Assembly: GCA_900754955.1 (NCBI GenBank)
Contig: CAAEEV010000123.1
Location: 1 to 9,862 of the forward strand
Length of the DNA: 9,862 nucleotides
Source: Eggerthellaceae bacterium
GTDB taxonomy: Bacteria > Actinomycetota > Coriobacteriia > Coriobacteriales > Eggerthellaceae
Direction: 5' to 3'
The notes under the pieces are model-generated. The model made no database searches, had not been told where the DNA came from, and was given only the letters and a program-made list of their open reading frames with translations. Position numbers and translations under genes: made by a program. Below, piece after piece: positions 1 through 4,999 of the stretch (its first letter is position 1; each line of letters starts with the position of its first letter).

Positions 1-384
1 CACCTTGCCCGCGTGCACGGCCTCCTCCATCGCGCGCCAGCCGCTCACGTAGTCGCCGTAGGGCTGGTGGAACAGCAGCAGATCGACATAATCCATCCCC
101 AAGCGCTCGAGTGTGGCATCGATATCGATCCCGCACTGCTCATACGGGTAGCTTTGCGGGAAGAGCTTTGACGTGATGAAAAACTCCTCGCGCGGAATGC
201 CGCTCTCGCGCACGACCTTGCCCACAGCTACTTCGTTGAAGTAGGCGTTCGCCGTGTCGATGTGGCGATATCCTGCATCAATCGCCCGCGGAAGGACTTC
301 GGCAACCTCGTCAGAGGTCATAAGATACACGCCGAAGCCGAGCGCGGGAATCTCAGCACCGCTGTTCGTTGCAATATTGATCAT
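1..384 (-). CDS. Aldo/keto reductase, N-terminal part (runs off left edge)
   Basis: NAD(P)H-dependent oxidoreductase of the aldo/keto reductase (TIM-barrel) superfamily, a cytoplasmic carbonyl reductase; the substrate cannot be told. The first 128 residues are present and the reading frame is open to base 1, so the C-terminal half lies outside the window. The start is ATG at 384-382, preceded by GGAAGGAG with 6 nt spacing. Visible family motifs are the N-terminal strand and turn (IPALGFGVY), GYRHIDTANAY with the catalytic Asp43 and Tyr48, ITSKLF with the catalytic Lys73, and LLLFHQP with the catalytic His106. The tetrad is therefore complete. It is divergently arranged with the LysR-type gene that starts at 543, and the 158-bp spacer holds a T-N11-A dyad, so control by that regulator is likely (inference). 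Family assignment is firm. Confidence 0.95.
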   Translation of the reverse strand, partial: MINIATNSGAEIPALGFGVYLMTSDEVAEVLPRAIDAGYRHIDTANAYFNEVAVGKVVRESGIPREEFFITSKLFPQSYPYEQCGIDIDATLERLGMDYVDLLLFHQPYGDYVSGWRAMEEAVHAGKV

Positions 385-421
385 AATAAGCTCCTTCCAT
401 TTGGTGCTTTCTGTATTCATA

Positions 422-449
422 ATGGCAGGTAAAAGCACTAAAGTATAAT
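422..449 (+). promoter_or_regulatory. Candidate promoter for the lysR-type gene
   Basis: A perfect TATAAT at 444-449 lies 16 nt after ATGGCA (422-427, 4 of 6 matches to TTGACA). A transcript starting near 456 would have a leader of about 86 nt containing the dyad at 466-486, so a regulator bound there could block its own transcription. This was found by inspection only. The spacer is locally AT-rich compared with its surroundings. Confidence 0.4.
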
Positions 450-465
450 GTTATTTATAGCTTCG

Positions 466-486
466 CTTATGCACACAATACATAAG
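466..486. promoter_or_regulatory. LysR-type operator (T-N11-A dyad)
   Basis: The perfect inverted repeat CTTATG-N9-CATAAG contains the T-N11-A pattern that LysR-type regulators bind. It lies midway in the spacer between the divergent aldo/keto reductase and lysR-type genes, just upstream of a TTGACA at 489-494 and downstream of the TATAAT at 444-449. It is the natural binding site for the neighbouring regulator (inference from family knowledge and position). Confidence 0.6.
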
Positions 487-488
487 TA

Positions 489-516
489 TTGACATAATCC
501 CGAACCAGGAAAACAT
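489..516 (+). promoter_or_regulatory. Second candidate promoter for the lysR-type gene
   Basis: TTGACA (489-494, 6 of 6) is followed after 16 nt by AAACAT (511-516, only 3 of 6). This gives a leader of about 20 nt before the GTG at 543. The -35 box abuts the operator dyad, so it would be directly affected by a bound LysR dimer. The -10 box is poor, so the call is tentative. Confidence 0.25.
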
Positions 517-542
517 CTAGGCGCACTACAGAGGAGCCTGCC

Positions 543-1445
543 GTGAACATCGAGCAACTGCGTCAACTTGCCACCGTCGCCGAACTCGGCACCGTCAGTG
601 CTGCGGCCGAACGCCTACGCATCTCCCAACCAGCACTCAGCCGTTCGCTTGCGCGGCTCGAAGCAGAACTGGGATGCAAACTGTTCGACCGCGACGGTCG
701 GCGCGTGCACCTCAATCGCGCGGGAACGACGGCGCTCGAATATGCGCGATCCATCATTCACGAGGAGCGGCTCATGCACATCGCGCTCGATGAGCTCGCC
801 GACCGCACCCGCTCGCTCACGGTGGGAACGGTGGCGCCCGCGCCGCTGTGGCGCCTCACCGCGCTGTCGGTCGAGCGCTTCCCCGATCGCATGCTCACGT
901 CGCGCACCATGAGCCAGCAGGACGTAGAGCGCGGCGTAATCAACCGTGACCTCGATCTGGGAATATCACTCAAACCTTTACGGTACCCCGCCGTACGCTG
1001 CTGTCATCTGATGGACGAGACGCTCGCAATCAGCGCGCCGGACGACCATCAACTCGCACAGCGCAAAACGGTCAGCTTTGCCGATCTCGACGGAGAGGAA
1101 TTCCTGCTGTTCGGCAACATCGGATTCTGGCGCAGGCTGGTCGACGAGAAACTGCCGCACTCGACGTTTCTCGTCCAGGAGGACCGCGTGGTGTTCGAGC
1201 AGCTCTCGCGCACTTCTCCACTGCTCGGGTTCGTCACCGATGCCGCCTACCTCTCGGGCGAAACGCCCGGACGCACCGTCATACCCCTCGACGAGCCCGA
1301 TGCGCACGTGAGCTTTCACCTACTCGTCAACGTTGACGGCTCCGAACAGGCACGAAAGCTGTTCGAGTGGACGGCGCGCACGACGGGCGAAAAGAACGGC
1401 GATGCGTCGCAATCATCAGGAAGAGAGAACTTCCGACGGTCGTAG
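543..1445 (+). CDS. LysR-family transcriptional regulator
   Basis: A 300-residue DNA-binding regulator of normal LysR length. Residues 1-60 are the classic winged helix-turn-helix: MNIEQLRQLATVAELGTVSA, then AAERLRISQPALSRSLARLE with the recognition helix, then LGCKLFDRDGRRVHLN. Residues from about 90 to 285 fit the two-lobed effector-binding domain but are diverged, and the ligand is unknown. The start is GTG at 543, 6 nt after GAGGAG, and it places the conserved MN(I)EQLR at the N-terminus as expected. It is divergent from the aldo/keto reductase gene and shares with it a spacer holding a T-N11-A dyad, so it probably controls that gene and itself. The last 20 or so residues (from GEKNGDASQ) look like a disordered tail. 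Confidence 0.95.
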   Translation: MNIEQLRQLATVAELGTVSAAAERLRISQPALSRSLARLEAELGCKLFDRDGRRVHLNRAGTTALEYARSIIHEERLMHIALDELADRTRSLTVGTVAPAPLWRLTALSVERFPDRMLTSRTMSQQDVERGVINRDLDLGISLKPLRYPAVRCCHLMDETLAISAPDDHQLAQRKTVSFADLDGEEFLLFGNIGFWRRLVDEKLPHSTFLVQEDRVVFEQLSRTSPLLGFVTDAAYLSGETPGRTVIPLDEPDAHVSFHLLVNVDGSEQARKLFEWTARTTGEKNGDASQSSGRENFRRS

Positions 1446-1502
1446 AAACACGCTAGAAAAGAGCATCTGGTGAGCGATATCCCAGGTGGCAGGATTGCAA
1501 AT

Positions 1503-1567
1503 GCGGGTTTGCGGATGTTTCGGCAGAAATCACCCAGGGAAAGCTGCCGAAACGTCCGCGAACCCGC
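1503..1567. repeat. 65-bp palindromic element, copy A
   Basis: Two 24-nt arms (1503-1526 and 1544-1567) are inverted complements at 22 of 24 positions and enclose a 17-nt loop. After an internal loop, pairing may resume between GGTGGCAG (1485-1492) and CTGCCAAC (1571-1578). It lies between the convergent 3' ends of the lysR-type gene and the AbiEi/nuclease gene, so it could end transcription from both sides, although no T-run follows on either strand. Copy B at 2703-2767 has the same arm and loop lengths and the same orientation; the right arms agree at 23 of 24 positions. A partial echo, CGCAAACCCGC, follows at about 1595. Confidence 0.85.
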
Positions 1568-1606
1568 AAACTGCCAACCTCCAAAACAAGCCCCGCAAAC
1601 CCGCCG

Positions 1607-2656
1607 CTACGAAAACGAAACGACCGAGAACGTGGAAGCGCATGTCAGACGACCCCTCATCAAGCGTTCATGCTCTTCCGCAGCGCGTTCCCTATGCGGA
1701 ACGCCGAATCGCCCGAGCAGCAAAGCGAAACGCTCGCGATCCATCATGTCGCGATACGAGAACCTCATGATCGGCAACCCGTAAACCGAAAGCCGGGACT
1801 CCCTGACCCTCTCCTCTTCCAGCACGCGAACCGCGGAACGCCCTCCCCGCATCGCGGCATCTTCATACTTTATCCTCCCGTCGAATTCCCCGATCACCCG
1901 CGTGCCGTCCTCCCTCATCCAGAGGAAATCGACGCGATAGCGTCGCCCGAAATCAAGAGGATGGGCGAACTCGACCTGAAGATCGGGAAGCGCAAAGCCC
2001 ATCTCGATCATGATCGCCCGCGCAATCGATTCTCCTGGGCTTTCGCTGCGCCCGTCTGCGAGCAGCAGGGTCTTTTCCGCCTTCAACCTGCCCTTCTGCC
2101 TCGCGCCCTCATTGCGGAAGAAGGAGAAGAGCTCGCTCTTCCCCATTCTGCCTGACCGCACTGCAGCATCCGCAACCGCCAAGCCGTTAGGAAAGTCGGA
2201 GAATCGAAGGCCGTCAAAATCCGCGCGCTCGAACGAAACGACCCGCAGCCCATTCACGGATTCAATACGCGCGTCCGTCGGAAGGGCGTGGTACCGAACC
2301 CCTTCCGTCGCGCTGTACCGCTGCCTCGGAGAAACGACCACGTCGACGCTCTTCATGTCGGCAAACGAGACGGGGAGGCCGTGGACGAGATTCGCCGAGC
2401 CTCTGCAAAACGCCCATTCCGGATGAAGGAGCTGGTAAGTTCGCAACACGTGCAGTGCTTTCTCCTTTTCGGAGAGCCTGCTCCAGAAGGAAAGCCTCGC
2501 ATACATCCCCTTTGCGGGACGAACGACCTCTCCCCGCCCCTTTCGCACCGCGAGGCTTTTTCGCAGAGAGTCATTCGTCGCAACGAGGCAGGTGCCGCTG
2601 CGCTCGGCTTCGAGGAACAGTGCAAGCAACTCCTTGTCACGGCCTACCCTCCCCAT
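1607..2656 (-). CDS. AbiEi-type winged-helix protein with C-terminal DUF559/Vsr-like nuclease domain
   Basis: A 349-residue protein. Residues 1-60 resemble the N-terminal winged helix of AbiEi-type antitoxins (LVATNDSLRKSLAVRKGRGE, then VVRPAKGMYARLS). Residues 60-150 fit the AbiEi central region (WAFCRGSANLVHGLPV, VVVSPRQRYS). Residues 200-320 resemble the PD-(D/E)XK fold of DUF559/Vsr-like proteins: SPGES with Glu209, YRVDFLW with Asp243, and VIGEFDGRIKY with Glu257, Asp259 and Lys263, so catalytic residues appear intact. The start is ATG at 2656-2654 with AAGGAGG 6 nt upstream; the open frame extends further but that part lacks coding character. No AbiEii-type nucleotidyltransferase toxin lies beside it, so it is a stand-alone gene. 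Palindromes A and B bracket it. Its role (antitoxin-like regulator, defence nuclease or repeat-associated nuclease) cannot be decided here. Confidence 0.85.
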   Translation of the reverse strand: MGRVGRDKELLALFLEAERSGTCLVATNDSLRKSLAVRKGRGEVVRPAKGMYARLSFWSRLSEKEKALHVLRTYQLLHPEWAFCRGSANLVHGLPVSFADMKSVDVVVSPRQRYSATEGVRYHALPTDARIESVNGLRVVSFERADFDGLRFSDFPNGLAVADAAVRSGRMGKSELFSFFRNEGARQKGRLKAEKTLLLADGRSESPGESIARAIMIEMGFALPDLQVEFAHPLDFGRRYRVDFLWMREDGTRVIGEFDGRIKYEDAAMRGGRSAVRVLEEERVRESRLSVYGLPIMRFSYRDMMDRERFALLLGRFGVPHRERAAEEHERLMRGRLTCASTFSVVSFS

Positions 2657-2662
2657 CGCGGG

Positions 2663-2669
2663 CCTCCTT
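2663..2669 (-). promoter_or_regulatory. Ribosome binding site fixing the AbiEi/nuclease start
   Basis: On the minus strand AAGGAGG lies 6 nt before the ATG at 2656. It is near-consensus and argues against the longer open frame upstream. Confidence 0.75.
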
Positions 2670-2697
2670 TCCGAACGCGCGCGGCTTCTTTCGGGGC

Positions 2698-2726
2698 AGC
2701 ATACCGGCTTGCGAACACTTTGGCAG
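2698..2726 (-). promoter_or_regulatory. Candidate promoter of the AbiEi/nuclease gene inside palindrome B
   Basis: On the minus strand CTGCCA (2726-2721, 4 of 6 to TTGACA) is followed after exactly 17 nt by TATGCT (2703-2698, 4 of 6 to TATAAT). Transcription would start near 2691, leaving a short leader that holds the ribosome binding site. The -35 box and spacer coincide with the left arm of palindrome B, so anything binding the palindrome would control the promoter. The hexamers are only moderate matches. Confidence 0.4.
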
Positions 2727-2767
2727 AAACCAGAGGGCAACTCCTGCCGAAACGTCCGCAAACCCGC
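2703..2767. repeat. 65-bp palindromic element, copy B
   Basis: This has the same architecture and orientation as copy A: 24-nt arms (2703-2726 and 2744-2767) around a 17-nt loop. The right arm matches copy A at 23 of 24 positions. The left arm has drifted (16 of 24 to copy A), so the palindrome is imperfect here. It sits 47 bp upstream of the AbiEi/nuclease start codon and over its likely promoter, so it may be an operator or a mobile-element end as well as a hairpin. Confidence 0.75.
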
Positions 2768-2803
2768 AGGAAGCCGGAGGCCATCGCGTTTAAACAGCAG
2801 AAG

Positions 2804-3076
2804 ATGGGGGATAGATTGAGCGTGACACGCTGGAACATCGACGAAGAGAGCGCCGAGGTCCCCGACGGCACGCATGCGACCGCGCACGAGTGCAGCTTCA
2901 GCAAGAAGATCGACCACACATCCAAAACCTATGAGCCCAAGACGGTCTGCGCACTCAGCGAAGGCATGACCTACGAGATCTCCGCGCACGACAACGAAGC
3001 CTCCATCGACACAGTGATGAACTGCCGCAACGCCACCATGCAGCAGCGGGCTGCGCAGCCATGCATCACACCGTGA
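2804..3076 (+). CDS. Small hypothetical protein or gene remnant
   Basis: I do not recognise this product. The frame from about 2822 to 3076 has a strong excess of G or C at third positions (for example ATCGACGAAGAGAGCGCCGA), which shadows of neighbouring genes do not explain because no gene overlaps it. Starts ATG 2804, TTG 2816 and GTG 2822 are in frame; GTG 2822 has GGGGGA 10 nt upstream but none has a good ribosome binding site. The product would be 84-90 residues, acidic in the first third (RWNIDEESAEVPDGTHATAH), with several Cys and His, no membrane segment and no signal peptide. It begins right after palindrome B, so it may be the surviving 3' end of a gene disrupted by the arrival of the AbiEi/nuclease segment. 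The last dozen residues (MQQRAAQPCITP) look less natural, so a frameshifted end is possible. Confidence 0.4.
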   Translation: MGDRLSVTRWNIDEESAEVPDGTHATAHECSFSKKIDHTSKTYEPKTVCALSEGMTYEISAHDNEASIDTVMNCRNATMQQRAAQPCITP

Positions 3077-3104
3077 CGGCCTGCCATGCAGCAACGTACG
3101 AAGT

Positions 3105-3113
3105 TGCTACAAT
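3105..3113 (+). promoter_or_regulatory. Extended -10 promoter for the alkD-like gene
   Basis: TGCTACAAT is an extended -10 element (TG-N-TACAAT, with TACAAT 5 of 6 to consensus). There is no good -35, as is usual for this class. Transcription starting near 3120 would give a leader of about 118 nt before the ATG at 3238, exactly covering the run of hairpins described there. Confidence 0.45.
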
Positions 3114-3119
3114 TTCCCA

Positions 3120-3237
3120 TGCGAAACGCAGGGTGCCGCAGCGGCGCCCACTCTGGAGTGGCGAAGGAGCGGAGCTGCTATCCGACGGGGTGACGGTAGC
3201 CCCGCTCCTCCGCCGTCGCCCCACTGAAGGAGGCCCC
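3120..3237 (+). promoter_or_regulatory. Structured 5' leader of the alkD-like gene
   Basis: Three hairpins can be read directly. Hairpin 1 pairs GGGTGCCGC (3131-3139) with GCGGCGCCC (3141-3149). Hairpin 2 pairs CCACTC (3148-3153) with GAGTGG (3156-3161). Hairpin 3 pairs GGAGCGG (3166-3172) with CCGCTCC (3202-3208) and continues GCTA/TAGC and CC/GG inside. AGTGG (3157-3161) can instead pair with CCACT (3221-3225), which abuts the ribosome binding site GAAGGAGG (3226-3233); CCTCC (3207-3211) is complementary to the core GGAGG (3229-3233). Mutually exclusive pairings next to a ribosome binding site suggest a regulatory RNA. It matches no riboswitch class I can recall, so no ligand is proposed. 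Confidence 0.45.
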
Positions 3238-4089
3238 ATGACGAACGACGCGATCAACTCACGCGAGAAGGAGACGATCGCCGCCATCGAGGAAATGCCG
3301 CTTGCAGCATGCTGCGACAGCCTGTCCGAGAGACACAGCGCGCCCACTGGAAGGATCCCCATGACCGCACCCGCCAGCAGCTCTACGTTCGACCCCCGCG
3401 TCATCACGCGCGAGCTCGCCGCGCTCGCCGACCCCGCCTACCAGGCGTTTCAGGCCAAGCTCGTGCCGAATGTCGACCCTGCGCGCATCCTCGGCGTGCG
3501 CACGCCCGCGCTGCGCAGCTACGCCCGCGACCTCGCACGCAGTCGCGCAGACGAGGCACGCGCGTTCATGGCGCAGCTGCCGCATGCGCTCTACGAGGAG
3601 AACAACCTGCACGGCGAGCTCATCGGCCGCCTCGCGAAAACGCCCGATGAGGCCTTCGCGCTGCTCGACGCGTTCCTGCCGCACGTGGACAACTGGGCGA
3701 CATGCGACCTCATCCGCGTGCCCGCGTTCAAGCGCGACCTTCCCGCCGTGCTCGAGAAGATCCGCACGTGGATCGCCGCGGAGCCGGAATACACGGTGCG
3801 CTTCGGCGTGGTGCAGCTGATGACGCTGTTCCTCGACGACAACTTCGATCCCGCGCACCTGCAGTGGGTGGCCGCCATCGACCGTCCCGAGTACTACATC
3901 AACATGGCGCGCGCATGGTACTACTCGTTCGCGCTCATCAAGCAGCCTGCGACGACACTGCCGCTGTTCGAACAGCGCCCCATCGTCCTCGACGCGTGGA
4001 CGCACAACAAATCGCTGCAGAAAGCCCGCGAGAGCCGCCGCATCGACGCGAAGACGAAAGACTACCTGCAGTCGCTGAAGGTGAAGTAG
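3238..4089 (+). CDS. DNA alkylation repair protein, AlkD-type glycosylase
   Basis: A HEAT-like-repeat DNA glycosylase of the DNA_alkylation (AlkD) family, which removes N3- and N7-alkylated purines without base flipping. Numbered from the internal ATG at 3361 (242 residues, normal family length), the sequence shows VDPARILGVRTPALRSYARD, VDNWATCDLI with Trp112 and Asp116, EYTVRFGV with Arg147, and ARAWYYSF with Trp186. These correspond to Bacillus cereus AlkD Trp109, Asp113, Arg148 and Trp187, so the active site is complete. I chose the upstream ATG at 3238 because of the strong GAAGGAGG (only 4 nt spacing), the promoter and leader before it, and coding-like third positions through the extra 41 codons. 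The ATG at 3361 has its own GGAAGGA and is a real alternative, perhaps giving two forms. It is convergent with the Nudix gene. Confidence 0.9.
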   Translation: MTNDAINSREKETIAAIEEMPLAACCDSLSERHSAPTGRIPMTAPASSSTFDPRVITRELAALADPAYQAFQAKLVPNVDPARILGVRTPALRSYARDLARSRADEARAFMAQLPHALYEENNLHGELIGRLAKTPDEAFALLDAFLPHVDNWATCDLIRVPAFKRDLPAVLEKIRTWIAAEPEYTVRFGVVQLMTLFLDDNFDPAHLQWVAAIDRPEYYINMARAWYYSFALIKQPATTLPLFEQRPIVLDAWTHNKSLQKARESRRIDAKTKDYLQSLKVK

Positions 4090-4146
4090 CGCCCACAGTG
4101 GCACATGGCAAACGAGCAGATCTTTTGTCACCATTCGAAGTAGCAC

Positions 4147-4181
4147 CCCGATGGCAAACGACCCGTCCGTTTGTCATCGGG
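4147..4181. terminator. Bidirectional hairpin between convergent genes
   Basis: Arms CCCGATGGCAAACG (4147-4160) and CGTTTGTCATCGGG (4168-4181) pair at 13 of 14 positions around the loop ACCCGTC. The hairpin lies between the ends of the alkD-like and Nudix genes, and its right arm includes the Nudix stop codon and last codons. There is no T-run on either side, so it is not a textbook intrinsic terminator. A weaker related pair (ATGGCAAA at 4105-4112 with TTTTGTCACCAT at 4122-4133) precedes it. Similar arms recur at 4917 and 4961. Confidence 0.65.
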
Positions 4182-4704
4182 AAACGGGATTGATGCTGCA
4201 GCTGAACAACGCGGCCGCATCACCCGCCGCTGCGCGTTCGCGCCAAATGCGCACGCGCTCGAGACGCTCGATCGTCGAGGGCACGAGCGGCTCGGGCAGC
4301 GCATCGAGCGCGAACCATCCCACCGCCGTGCTCTCTTCGTCGGCGACATGCGCCTGCGCCGCCGCGCCATCATCTGCCATGCGACAGACGAACAGCAGGT
4401 CGAGATAGCGCGTCTGATCGCCGTTGCCGTACGTGATCAGCCGATCATCGGCCTTCACGCCTGCGAGTGCCGTCGGCACCACTGCCACACCCGTTTCCTC
4501 GAGCACCTCGCGCACCACCGTGTCAGCGGGTTCCTCACCCGGCTCGTTGATGCCCGACACGAGAGCCCACTTGCCCGAGTCGGCACGCCTCCCCAAAAGC
4601 ACGCGTCCCTCACCGTCCTCCACGTACGCCGTCACCCCCACGAGCCACAGCGGATCGTGGCCGATCTTCTCGCGCAGCTTCAGAATGAAATCAGGAGTGG
4701 GCAT
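4174..4704 (-). CDS. Nudix hydrolase
   Basis: A 176-residue cytoplasmic hydrolase of nucleoside diphosphates linked to another moiety; the substrate is not determinable. The Nudix box GX5EX7REUXEEXGU is perfect at residues 51-73 (GINEPGEEP then REVLEETGV, with Glu66, Glu69 and Glu70 as metal ligands). A typical first strand precedes it (VGVTAYVEDGEGRVLLGRR) and a later strand reads RYLDLLFVCR. The start is ATG 4704-4702, 9 nt after GAGAGG; the ATG two codons further upstream directly abuts that GAGAGG, and the longer open frame lacks coding character. The N-terminus (MPTPDFILKLREKIGHDPLW) resembles NUDIX proteins annotated as 8-oxo-dGTP/ADP-ribose-type hydrolases in actinobacteria, but specificity is unproven. 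It lies 295 bp downstream of the adhesin on the same strand, with several hairpins between, so co-transcription is unlikely. Confidence 0.95.
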   Translation of the reverse strand: MPTPDFILKLREKIGHDPLWLVGVTAYVEDGEGRVLLGRRADSGKWALVSGINEPGEEPADTVVREVLEETGVAVVPTALAGVKADDRLITYGNGDQTRYLDLLFVCRMADDGAAAQAHVADEESTAVGWFALDALPEPLVPSTIERLERVRIWRERAAAGDAAALFSCSINPVSR

Positions 4705-4846
4705 GGGAAGCATCCTCTCGGGCAAGCCAAGCGGCGACGCTCGTCGCGGAAAGCCGCAATCCAACGGCTCGATTCTCCCACAATCCGCAGCAAGAAAACG
4801 GAGGCAGCATCGCATTAACACAGCGGAATGGCGCATGACGGCAAAT

Positions 4847-4887
4847 GCCCCGCCCCCTCTTGTCGTATCCGGCAAGGGGGGCGGGGC
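4847..4887. terminator. GC-rich hairpin downstream of the adhesin gene
   Basis: A left arm GCCCCGCCCCCTCTTG (4847-4862) and a right arm CAAGGGGGGCGGGGC (4873-4887) pair throughout apart from one bulge, around a 10-nt loop; TGACG (4836-4840) and CGTCA (4896-4900) may pair outside it. It is very stable and suitably placed to end transcription of the adhesin on the minus strand. The minus-strand sequence after it (ATTTGCC) has only a three-T run, so Rho-independent termination is uncertain. Confidence 0.6.
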
Positions 4888-4916
4888 CGATGGCGCGTCA
4901 CGCTACGCCCGCCAAC

Positions 4917-4945
4917 GATGACAGACGGCCCGTCCGCCCGTCATC
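4917..4945. terminator. Hairpin with GATGAC/GTCATC arms, 3' of the adhesin gene
   Basis: GATGACAGACGG (4917-4928) pairs with CCGCCCGTCATC (4934-4945) around a CCCGT loop, with two mismatches. The loop and right arm (CCCGTCCG...GTCATC) match the hairpin at 4147-4181, so the two are related. It is one of three hairpins stacked within 130 bp after the adhesin stop codon. Confidence 0.5.
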
Positions 4946-4960
4946 CAACAAGCCGAAAGC

Positions 4961-4989
4961 GATGGCAAGTGCCCCGTCCGTTCGCCACC
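4961..4989. repeat. Degenerate copy of the GATGGCAAACG hairpin
   Basis: GATGGCAAGTG (4961-4971) followed by CCCCGTCCG and then CGTTCGCCACC (4979-4989) follows the same layout as the hairpin at 4147-4181 (GATGGCAAACG, ACCCGTCCG, TTTGTCATC), with weaker pairing (7 of 11). It begins 11 bp past the adhesin stop codon and is the third member of the family in this window. Confidence 0.45.
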
Positions 4990-4999
4990 CGCCCGTCAC

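Noticed and set aside
3038..3066. Nested hairpin ATGCA-GCAGC...GCTGC...TGCAT as a possible terminator of the small ORF
   Set aside because: The pairing is interrupted and several alternative folds are equal. There is no T-run, and it overlaps the small ORF's last codons.
2657..3094. N-terminal extension of the AbiEi/nuclease frame to 495 codons
   Set aside because: The ATG at 2656 has an excellent ribosome binding site and begins the family's usual N-terminus. The extension would run through palindrome B and the antisense of another coding-looking segment.
3303..3314. Perfect 12-bp palindrome GCAGCATGCTGC near the AlkD start
   Set aside because: It is short, lies within coding sequence, has no partner copy, and is easily explained by chance in GC-rich codons.
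3259..4146. Long open frame of 295 codons on the minus strand opposite the alkD-like gene
   Set aside because: It is antisense to a clearly recognised gene, with an arginine/valine/histidine-rich composition typical of shadow frames in GC-rich DNA. No domain is recognisable.
4733..4757. Short hairpin GCGACG-CT-CGTCGC upstream of the Nudix gene
   Set aside because: A six-pair stem with a two-base loop is sterically poor and common in DNA of this composition. There is no evidence of function.
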